Positions 15,201-27,200 of a stretch of 64,000 nt of DNA are shown here, piece after piece. Position 1 is the stretch's first letter. Each line of letters starts with the position of its first letter. A program made the translations under genes and the position numbers. The notes under the pieces were generated by a model that worked only from the letters and a program-made list of their open reading frames with translations, had not been told where the DNA came from and searched no databases. Location of the stretch: positions 6,066,713 through 6,130,712 of the forward strand of contig NC_092574.1 of the NCBI RefSeq assembly GCF_037975245.1. The letters run 5' to 3'. Source of the stretch: Apostichopus japonicus. Lineage: Eukaryota; Echinodermata; Holothuroidea; Aspidochirotida; Stichopodidae.

Positions 15201-18200
15201 GGTCCTATGGCTGAGTGGAAGTTGGGCATTGGTTTAGTCTTTCTGTGTCAATGACTGGCACGGCTGGAGAGGTTTCTAACTGTAGCATTCTGGTAGGAAG
15301 TAAATTACTGCACTTTTGGGGTGGAGGGAAGTAGATGTTATGTAGTTGATAGCATGGGGATGGGTTCTGAGTTATTGTGATGGTGATGGCTGGTAGAGAG
15401 GTGATGGAATGGGGAGGGGTTTGGAGTTATTGTGGTGATGGCTGGTACAGAGGTGATGGAATGGGGATGAGTTTGGAGTTATTGTGGTGATGTATGGTAC
15501 AGAGGTGATAGATAGGGGATGGGTTTCACAGTAGTTGGTGTCTGAAGATGGGGTTAGTTATCGCACATGGGTGTGAGAAGTTAATTTGGAAAGAAAATGT
15601 GTCAGCAGTGATTATAAAATAAAGCCAGAGACCTTTTTGAGCACTGATAAGCGAATGATTTATCATGATAGTAACTGCAGACAATTGTGAGAGTTGACCA
15701 CAAATGTGGATGATTTGAAGAAAAAAACATGGTGTGATACAAAGTAGTTTTGAATTACCCCTCTCTAGATTGGAAATGATGGGGAAAATTTACCCCCACC
15801 CCCTTCCACCACCACTCCACCATATTCAACAATTTCACCTCTCCACTCTTACCTCTTGTTCCCCCCTCACTTAATCTGTCCATCTTCTCTTTGTCCGTTG
15901 GTGTCTCTGAATTCACTTAATTACTAATTCTGTTGTATACACATAGTAAGCAGTTTCCTTTTAGAGCAGGGTTTCCCTAACAATATCCCCCCACGAACCC
16001 CCTGTGGATGTCAGAGTCGTCCACAAACCCCCAACTTTTCAAGACACGATCTGAGTCATTATTATACTATGACACGCATAACAGTGCTTCGTAATAGATC
16101 AAGTTCATAGTGTAATAATGTAATGAAAAATGAACGGTACGGTACTAATATTGCAACATATGCGTATGGAATGCGAAAAGAGTTTGTCGATAGGTACAAC
16201 TTTTGCACATGACTAAATTATATGATATATCAGATTTTAGTTCAAGAAAAAGTACTCTAGTTTTGACTTTAAGAAACGTCTCACGAAGCCCCTGGGATTG
16301 ACTATCGCAGCCCCTGGGGGTTCATGTACCCCAGTTAGGGAACCCCTGTTTTAGAGCATATTTGTCACCTACCAGTCTTTTTCCTTTTCAGATCATGTCA
16401 ATACACAGGCTAGTGGGCCTTTGGGAGTCACTATGGTTAAGAAGAAGGGAACCACTTCACCAACTGCAGTCTCCAAGACCATCGTTATCAAAGAAAAAGG
16501 TGTCGACTCAGGTAGACTCATTATTAATTTACTCATGACTCAGACAATCGGTCAGTGTTCCATCTTACCAAAGTGTGATTTATCTTTAATTTCCTAAAAA
16601 TAGGAAAATCATCTAGATTTTCTTTTTTCATTTCAGGTACATGTGTAATGATTTTTTCACTTTTAGCATGTCCTTTTATACACTGATATGTTTATGCTAT
16701 GCTTTTTCATTCCATCCCTCCTTGGTTAATAATACATGTTAGTCAGAGTGGTTTTATGTGTTCTTCTTTGTATGGCAATTGAGGTTCCTTCAAGAAAATT
16801 GTCATCTGTCTCAGTTACTGTGCTCATTAAGAAAGTTTGTGCAGTGAGACTAATATTAGCTAGGTGTCCATAACTTGGATGTTACGTGATACTTAACCGA
16901 AGACCTGAAATTGTGAGAAAACTTGTTGTGGGACTCTGGATAGGAATTTATATATCTTAGACCACTGGATAATCAATTTACAGATAATCCCTGATACTGG
17001 GATATGTTTGAGATAAGCATCATCAGATGAAGTAAATAAATACCTGAAGTAATTAAGGAAGTAAGTAATTTGATAAATACTTTTTCAGTCATATCTCTGT
17101 GCTATATGTTAGCTGTTTTTAATAGAATGATGTCGTTTGTATTTTTATTTCTAAATGTTTCTCATTTACTAATGATGGAGCTTTCACCTTAGACACCAAA
17201 CACTGGATTTAAACTTTTAATGACTGTGTATAAAACCATGAATGGTTTTTGCTTTTTTTCAGAATGCCAAAACCTTTCCCAATTTTCAGTTCTCCTTTTT
17301 TATTTCTGTTCCTATAATTATGGTGCACTTTACTTGTATGTCTGTGTCGATGTGTTTGTAGATAATGTGGAAATTGTAGAAGCTAAAGATGAAGACATCG
17401 TGAAGGATAAACCGGAAACAGCCAATCCAAAGACCGCATGGAGCGAAGAAGTGACCTCTGACCTCTCAAATGGGGCAGAAGGTCAGTTTTTTTTTTACTT
17501 CATGTTTTGCATAGTTTGTAGCATTCCGTTGTTTTCTTCAATGTGTCAGTGTTGGTTGTTTGGTAAAATCCATTTCCATAATATCTGTGAGTATATGAAA
17601 TAAGTCTTTAAACCAGTCTCACAGAATGCTCTTTTCCCTATCCAGTTTCACAGTGCGTTTTCATTGCGTTTGCCCACTGTTCCTTTCTGTATTTTGCTGC
17701 TACTTCAATGTATTTTTTTGTGCGTACTGCTATCATTATTTCTTTCACAGTGAGTGATCAACTAGGAAAGCCTTTGGAGGTTTCTACTCTCTTCCAGTCT
17801 CATCAACAGTTTCTTTATTTATTTATTTAATTTTACCTGTATCCTTTATGATACATAGTATTAATACCATCTCTACAATATGTGTATGCTAAGCTCTGTA
17901 GAAATTGTATGTATAGACATATCTATTTCATATAGATATATATAAACTCAATATTAAGATATAATATGTACACTAAAAACCTACTAAGAAAAGTCAATAG
18001 ATGCCCTCACCAGTTATATACCTCCTCAGTCAACCCCAGCCACCTTTCAGGTATTGTGTATCTGTTTACTTTCACTTTTGGCAGTGAGCATTCATATTGT
18101 TTGTCAGTGGTGAGATAAAGATGGATTCAAAAGGTTTTGTTTGTACCTTCTGCTTCTTCTTACTACTAAAGGCAAATCGAATCCAGATGCAAACACTGTC

Positions 18201-21200
18201 AATACAGAGGAAAATTCCAAAGATGCAAGCAAAGATGACACATCAGAGGCTGGAGTCGACAGCAAAGATGGAAGGTCAGAGGTTGATTCTGCAGTGGAAA
18301 GCAAAGATGGAAGGTCAGAGGTCGATTCTGCAGTGAAAAGCAGAGATGGAAGGTCAGAGGTCGATTCTGGAGTCGAAAGCAGAGATGGAAGGTCGGAGGT
18401 CGATATTGGAGTTGACAGCAGAGATGGAAGGTCAGAGGTCGATACTAATGTTATCCCAGAGTCACCAAAGCAAGGTAAGGTAGATTGGTGTACTTGAATG
18501 CAGGTAATAGATTGTCATCATATTATTAGATGTGCAACCAAGTGGACATGTATGTACCATGTATTTACCATGTATTGACCATGTATCTACCTATATTCAC
18601 CATGTATGTACCATGTGTATATGTGTAGGAGTGTGTATTAATGACTCTGACTTTTCTAGGAAATTCAACAGAGGTCATACTTAATGTATGACTCACCCAT
18701 ATAATGTGTACTCTACATTCAACCCCAATATACTTAATGTTTTGAGTGGATCATATTTGAGGTCAAGGGGGCATACTTGTGAGGTCAAGGGTTAAATAAA
18801 AGTAAAAAATGTTCTATGGAAAGACAGACGACCTTACTGGCCCACATGGTTGACTTCTCAGTTCTTTGTTATGGTGGCAATAAATATCTTTCTTAAAATT
18901 CCAGATGTGGGTGACCCTGTCGTTGTTATGCCGTCTTTGCCTGTTGTAAGACCACTGAGTGCTCCTTCATCGAGAGATGGTACCCAAAGATGTAAGTTAG
19001 ACAATCATCGAACTCAATTCTCATAGATTATCTAGGGCTCCTTCCATCCAGGGATAATAACCAACTTTGTCAGAATTTTACAAAATTTACTCCTGCTAAG
19101 ACCATGGAATGCCACTTCCACCCTGGAATAACAATTAAGCTCTTAAGTAACCAATAATGAAATTTAATCTTATCGAGTGTTGTTCTTTCCAGGGATAGTA
19201 ACAAAGTTTCTTTTATATGTTGTAGCTGTCATGGAAATATAATTCTTCAACCAGATATATGTCTGTTGTTCTGCAGTCGCAATATGGCTAACTAAACTTG
19301 TATGTAGCATAAAGGCTCGGTTACTCGGTTCACTTTGTGTAATATGTTACTTTCTGTGTGGATATGTAAATCAATGGTAGGCAAATGTTGTATAATAGAT
19401 CATGTCATTATGTTTCCATGGTTTTCATAGTGGGGGGGTGGGGAGGGGGGCTAGACATATGTTAAGTCCTCAAGATAATGGTCGTTTTATTTGTGACAAA
19501 GTTACAAAGTCGTCATGTCATATGTAGGTTGGTAGACATGTGTGAAGTTGTCATAAGACAGTGGCATTTCATCTGTGGTAATGTTGCAAAAGTCAACATA
19601 GTAGAGCGACATTTCATTTAGTTAATGTCAGCAGTCTTATGCCCTACATAATTGTCATCCTGGCAAAGCCCTCATAATTAGATCAGCGATGTGTTATTGT
19701 ACTGCCATAGTGGCGAGGTACATTTAAGTAGCGGTCCGGTTGGTGCTGTCTAGGTGAATTGGTAATCACGTTTTTGTATTTCTGCTTGGGTATCAATTGT
19801 CTGCCTCTGGTTGCCATGGTATTGTACTAGTCTCATTTTCAAGACAATGATTGGGAACTTGGAGATTTGTTTAATACCTTCCCTCCCCTGGTTAGAACTA
19901 TGCAGTGATGTGACCTGCTGATGAGATAGAATAGCTATGTCAATACGTGCCTGCATGTAAGGATGCCCGTAATGATCATTTGGTTTCATGTAAAGTGCTA
20001 TATGTATCAATGTTGTTGTGATATTTGTGTGTGCATGGTTGATTCACAGCATCAGTTCTGATGACATATTTTGTCAAACATTATTCGAGTCTCTCAAGTA
20101 TCCAATTACGTACGGTAATTACTTTACTGTAAAATGTTTGTAACTGATGAAACCCTCAACTCTAAAATAGTTTCAGAAGTGATTTGATTGTTCCAAAATC
20201 GTAATACTGTCTTGGAAATGAAAGCCCTCCTCATAGGACGAGATCAACTCCGTCCATCTTTACTCCGTTAGATGAAGAGACCGATATCGATGCCGTCGAT
20301 GAGAAACAGAAGACAGAGGAAAATAAAGAGAAACAAGTAGAGCAAGAAATAGACATCCCAGACTCAAGTCTGCATGTGACTTGTAACGATGACATTTCAA
20401 AAAGTTCTGTAACTAATAGCAACGATAGTGAACCCTGTGACTCGACATCGGTGAGAGATGCTGAAATCGTTATTGGGAATGAAAACTCTCTAAAAAATGA
20501 TCAAGTTTTGAGTGAGGAACAGTCTCAAAGTCATGGGACGGAGAAAATGATCAACAGGAAAGCTGATGATGAAGGTATATGACAGTTTAGACTCACAGAA
20601 TACTAACACACACACACTCACATTAAAAAAAAAAATTTCAACTAACATTGTGACAGCATTGTTGGCCCAGAAATAGCCAACAATTTTTGCTCAGACTGTG
20701 AATGGAACCGGCTTCACTTTTGACCTTAAAAGGTTTTTTGCAGCTATATTTTAGCATCTCACCATCCCAAAGTTTCTAGCTGGTATTTCTGGCTGGTTTA
20801 CCAACCAGACTGACATATTTAAATTTTACAAGGGAAGGTTTTTTGGGGGGATTCACATTTTTGACCTGCTTGAAAACTAACCAGCCAAACAGGGCATCCA
20901 TCTTTAAAACCATCAGTTATTGATGAGATGGTGGAATATTATATAATATTACTTCCGGGAAGAGATTGAAAACTGTTACAGCCAAGTCATTGTGTTGCTC
21001 CATTTACAGCTGCTCTGGTTTTTGTACTAAACAAACACGGCATATTGACATATTTGTTTCCCCTTTTTCTTTTGTTTTTACTCTTGTGTTTACATTGTTT
21101 TTGTGTTTGTTTGCATTATTTTGCTGTGCTTGATTTAGCACCTTAAAGATTGCTGTACTAACCCCTACACATTAGGTGCTTCCATGACCCTTCCTTATCC

Positions 21201-24200
21201 CATCCCACCCCCCCCCAACTCCTTGAACATCACTCAGTAATGCTTGATTTGATATTGCGTTAACTTGTTACCGGGTTAGCACAACAGACCTCTCATGAAA
21301 GTTACTTCCATAACACATTTTTTGAATTTGTTTAATGGAATACCACCAGACTTTTTGTTGTATTGTCATCATGTTGTTCACTAACTCTCCTCACAAGTTG
21401 AGAAAGATTATCGTAAAACCCATCAATCTCAGATGACTGTTGTTTATAGCAATTGATTGCCGAGGCTTGTTGAGGGAGGTAAACCATGCACATAAACATA
21501 ATGGTGTCATGCTGTATAGTTCTGTGGTTCTGTGGTTCATGAGCTTTTTCTGCGATTTCGCGGAATATCCATGATTACTGTTCTACCTCGGGGACAAAAA
21601 CTATTATCCTAACACACTATAGCATATGAAAACTGGAGCCTATACTGCAATTTTTGCAAAGTTCCGTGATTTTTTTTTTACCCCAGGCTCATCCCTGCCT
21701 TTTGCTTGCGTCTTCTAATTCAACAAAAGCATTCGACACCAGAATAACAATCCTGAAAGCAGTGACAGTCTTTATTTAACATATTTAACGTTTTATGCCA
21801 TCTCAAATCCTGCTTTCAACCCCTCGCCCCTCCCCCCTCAACCCCCTTTCCAACTTCGTATGTATTTGCATATATTGAAATATTTATTATACAACTCATT
21901 TGCTGGCCGGCTTCACATGATCTTGTCTCCAAAATATGCTTTCCTTTGGAATCTGATCCATATATGTTTAAGTTTTATGATCGTATAATTATTTGCACTC
22001 CTCATATATCTTGTCAATTGCTATTTGGGTTTTAATGTTATATCTCTTACATATCAATGTGATATCAATATTTGTAATTCTATTGTTGGTATCTTCACTT
22101 TTTACAGCTCTTGTCAGTAAAGTGAACTTGGAGGATGAAGACTCTGAGCAAGAGGATACTGCTCCTGAATCCCAGTAAGTCTTATTTTTGTGATAAAGCA
22201 CCCCATTCAACTCTCCACACACCAGCCACCCTTCATCAACTGCTCCCTCACCAACCCCTCCATCACCCTCCTCCCCTCAACTCATCCCCTTCACAAGGTT
22301 GAAAATGCATTTCCCAGTTCACCACCCCCTTTTTCTCATCACCACTCACCTCTCCATCCCTTTCCTCATCAATGGTCACCTCACCGTACCCTCCTCCCCC
22401 TTCCTAACCTCCGCCTGTGGAGATTCCCTTGGAGCCTCAATCCTTGTATTAGATGTGTATTATGATATTGTCTTCATCTTGTAATGGACACAATAGAATT
22501 CAGTGATAGTATTTTTTTTGCTCTAACATGCGACAAGATTCGCTAAGCCATGTGTTTTTTTTTTAGTTTTCAAGTAAATGTCATTAGAACTTGGTCAATA
22601 CTGTGTTGTTTTTCTAGTTTCTGATGGTCCAATCAGGTTCATTTATCAGTTATCCCATTTTTCCATTGGCATCTTGAAAATGCATTGAAAGCATGAAACG
22701 ATTTAGTTTTCATGATTTGTTTTATATTTGCATATATAATGAGTGAAATGTTTGTCCTTCTTACCAGAAATTTACAAAAATCAGGAGCAGTTGTCTCTGG
22801 TCTTACTGTTGGAACCTTTGATGCAGATTCAAGAGTAAGTAGTTTAATTTTACTACAGCCTAGCGTTTCTACCAAGATACTGCTCCCTCGCTTACCAAGT
22901 TCTTCTACCTACTATATGTATTGGTTATAATGAAAGGGTTCATAGATGATTGTTTAAAGGACTTGAAGAACCCCCACCCCCCCCCCCCTCAGCTTTTACG
23001 CTACAATCTTGATCACACTTGTGGGGTCAGGATCCTTCCAGAGAGAGAGAGATTAAGATTGTGGGGACTGATCCCAGGTATGCAAGCATTTACACTACCT
23101 CTGTCGAGGTTTCGTTCTAGCTCGTCTCAACCTTCCTGAGAAAAAGATTACGATTATAGGGACTGATCCCAAGTACGCAAGCGTTTACATTACCTCTGTC
23201 GAGGTTTCGTTCTAGCTCATCTCAACCTTCTCGAGAGAGAGATTATGATTGTGGGGACTATTCCCCCTTTTTTTCTTTGTTTTATTCCCTCTTGACGTTA
23301 TATTATCCTCCGCAGCTTTTACGAACATGTTCGTTACCAGACCTCAGCAAACTCTTTCGTACTACATTGGCTTTCAATCCATTCTTTGAGGTAGAGCAGC
23401 AAGTCCTAGCTGCGGCCGCCCAGACTCTTAATATCGTGAACACCCAGGAGGATGAAGAGACCCTCAGTGATGGCGGAGATGAAGCAGGCAGCGGGTGAGT
23501 CCCAACTCACTCTATCTAAAATAATAGTCTGAAAATACTGCCATTTAAAAGGTTCCCCCAAGATACCAACCCTGCACACCTGTTGACTTGTCTTTTGTTT
23601 TTCCTCAGATTTATTGTCGAATTTATTGATTTTTCAATATGAATCCAAACTCACAAAGAATTTAGAAGTAGCAACATAAAATTGTGAAGAGTATGATCAC
23701 TTTTCAAATACAGTTTCCCTCAAATGTTCGTTCCTAAGTGAGGGTAGGTTTTGTCGTTATTCAATTTTGTTGGATCGGGAGGAAGGGGGCTAAATGGGCA
23801 CTGGAAGGTGATCTATGTTGAAGACAAAACCGACTGTTCTCTTCAGATTTCTCTGTCCTGCAGATGATAGTGAAATTTGTGATAACTCCCCCCAACAATC
23901 CAGAATATATTTGTTCCGTTTCGGAAAAGTTCAAAGGTCGTGTCAGAGGGCTGCCGTCTTGTCCAACATGTGGTATCATAGTATCTCCATCAGGGGGAAG
24001 TTTGCTTCCTCACCATACTTTCAAATGAAATTATAAAGTTAGTAAGTTAAGATCTTGTCACTTGAGACAATTACCAGCAATATAAAATTATAAAATAGTT
24101 TGAATTTTTTTTTAACAATCTCAAATACCTCCCTATATCGAGAAATGGAGTACTCGTGTCGTGACATTAATCCTAGCCCCTTGAGAGCCTCCTCTTCTCT

Positions 24201-27200
24201 ATCTTTTGAAGTAAAGGCAAGAGCTTGATTAACATCAGATCTCTTTTGTGTTTATTCTAGGGAGACGGAGCAAGAAGAGGATGATGGTGATGATGATGAT
24301 GAGGAGGAGGATGACGAGGAAGAAGCCTATCAGAGTATGGTGGAATCTATGAAACATCTTCTGGAAGCTGTCGGTAATGATCAGCTCTCTCCTCAGTCAA
24401 GCCTATCCCTAATTTAATCTGCAACTTTGCGAGCAGTTTAGGAAGTTACGGTAGTTTGGTCATCGTGTTACCATATTTTTTAACGGAAAGAAAGGAGGAC
24501 AAATTGATTCTCAAGCTGATATTTTTAGCTGCACGGAATTGTAAAGCTCAATTCTTTTTGCATTATACATCAGAACATTCCTTCTGTGCTTAAGTTTGGG
24601 GTTAGCTAGATGACAAATCACCATTGAGAGACATCTTTTCATTGATAATAGGTTTGTAGGAGTTACCTCAAAAAAATTGAGTAGATTTAAAATGCTTTTA
24701 ACCCTCCTCTCGGATGCTGACATAAGTCGGAGATCCAGACATATGGTAAAATATGGTGTAAGTCTGCTTTCCGGGTACGTGGCAACCAAATCAGTTTATG
24801 AATTTCTTCTCTAGATGCAGATGGAACTGAAGATGCAGAAGGTCGAGCTAGCCCAGAGGGGACTACTCCAAGATCCCCCGCTGGTGATGATATATCTCAG
24901 GCCGAAGAGGAGGATGAGAGGTTGGATGAGGCAGCCGGGGAGAGTAAACCAATCAACGAAGACTGGGACTCTGGTAAGCAGAAAGAAAATCATGTCAGTT
25001 TTCTGTGTGTTTGTCAGTCTCTGTGTCCTTATGTCACCTGTCTTTGTGTAGATAGTTACACTGCTAAATTCTTTGCATCACCAAACCTAGTAGCGTTAGT
25101 AAAATAATGTCAGGTTGTCTGTGTGTGTGTAGAACATTATGTCAGTGTGAGCATCTGTGTCTGACTTTCATGTTGATTTGAAATCATGTTCATACGAAAT
25201 AAAGCTGCAGGGCATTTATGCTTGGAAATCATAGTGAATCAAAATGATCTTGTTCTGCCGGCGACAAAGTTTAATACAGCGTTGCTCTTGTAATATCCGA
25301 GATGAAGTCTTTCCACGATTCTCTCACTCCTCAGGAGAGGGTAGTTATGACGACGACGGAGAGCTGGATGATTTTGATCAGAGTAGGAGGAGGCACTCAG
25401 AGGCGGATGACGAGGATTCAGAGAGCGTCTTCTTCAGGCTCGAAGAATCAAGGATGGAGTTGGAGCGTCAGTTGGGCTGCGATAACTTCCTGAAAGCTTA
25501 CAAAGCTGTCCAGGTAAGGTGTGACCGTGGCTCAGATTAGCTCCATCTCAAAAGAATATGCAGATCTCTTGAGTGGACAGGACGATCACATTTTGTAAAA
25601 GTCACGCCCAGATCTACAAATTTAAAATTATCTCAAAATTTAAGAAAAAACTGCCAAGTTCAAAGAGTCCTAGTTTTGCTAGTATAATACGTCAGCCGAT
25701 TTTAAGTTATTTATTGTGTTTCATGATTAGAAAAGCTGTCAGACACAGATTGTTACCGATGTTGACCTGCATGTGATCACACAAACATGTGGAAGCGTCA
25801 CTCGTCTTCCAGGAAAGGGAATCATATCAATTTCTTGGGTAATCGATTTTCCATCGTTCGTTTTCTGTCTATAGAAAATAGTATGTTTTGTTTTACTCTA
25901 TTTTTAGAAACGATAAACACAGTTGACTTATCTTTGAACCATCGATTTCCTGCCAGTTTCCTGACGACAGTCTCGTACGAGTTATCAGTTGCAGGATATT
26001 GGATTTTAATATTATCAGCTTTTGATGGATCAAACATGCATGAATGTTTTGATGACATAGCATATAAAACATTTCTTTAAAGAATAGGGAATGATTTATT
26101 GGCTACAATATTGAAAAAAAGTTTTGAGATTTTGTGAGATTTTATTTATTACAGAACTATATAACCAAAAAAACCCAATGATATTTGTATAAGAAAACTA
26201 CAACACACCTACATGTGGTGTAGCAACAGAATGGCCCAGTTTTTGCATTGCATTTCACTCCTCAGTACCAGCTTAATTTGATTTGCCTCGAGATATCAAA
26301 ATATGTTTGCAGCAAACCCTATGTATTGTCCTTGTATATTCAAGTTTTGTGACCCCGGTAAAGATTTCAAAAGTGGCTGAAAAATATGGACATGTTTCAC
26401 TGAAATTGCTTGAGATGTATAGATTGCTTTAGATCTTTAGGTAGGAAACAAATTCCAACTCCCTCAGCATGTGTATGTGCTGCAGCTTGATGTATAAGAA
26501 TGACCTTAAAGAGAGGGTAATAAGAAATATATAAATATTCTTCCTTTTTTTTTTCTTCCCCCCCCCACCCCACCCCTTTGTCCAATCTGATTACTTCAGG
26601 CAATTCACGAGGATGAAGATGAGAATATCGAGGAAGGAACGATGATGGTTCGAGACATCCTCGGCTGGAGTAAGCAACACCTATATACAAAGATTTTACA
26701 GCTAGTCATGGCCGATGGTGCCTACACAGAAGGTGAGTAGTTATGATCCTGATTCCTGATGTTGTTGCAAGTTGTTGCCCTTTTCCAGCATTCAATTCCA
26801 AGTTTAGCTCTTAAACTAAATAATAAGTTCAAGGACAGTTTTGGTAACCTTATGAAATCATATGATAACGTTACAGTGGCGTAGGAAGGTACTTTTGTGT
26901 GGGGGGGGGGCTGAAGACTGATGGCCGGCCTGGGGGAGGGGTCTAAGGGGAGGGGTGTTTCCATGCATTTCCAGGTGGCCTCAGATGCAATTTGGTGCAT
27001 TATAGCACACTTCAACACCCACTCCAATTTGTAAATAATTTTGCATTTCACCTGGCCTTAGATGCAATTTGGTGCTCCAAATGAGATTTTTTTCTCATTT
27101 GGAAATGAAAAAGGGGTTTTCTGACTTGCGAAGCTGGAGGGCGGGATGATACTTCCGCCCCCCCATATTTTCCACTGGGGGGGCTGGCGACCAGCCCCCC

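Noticed and set aside
21520-21720. Possible miniature element around GGTTCATGAGC ... GGCTCATCCCTG
   Set aside because: The ends are not convincing inverted repeats and no flanking duplication is visible.
22190-22484. Proline/histidine-rich ORFs in the C-rich stretch
   Set aside because: Low-complexity sequence without stops; it lies directly after a strong NEK1 donor and has no homology.
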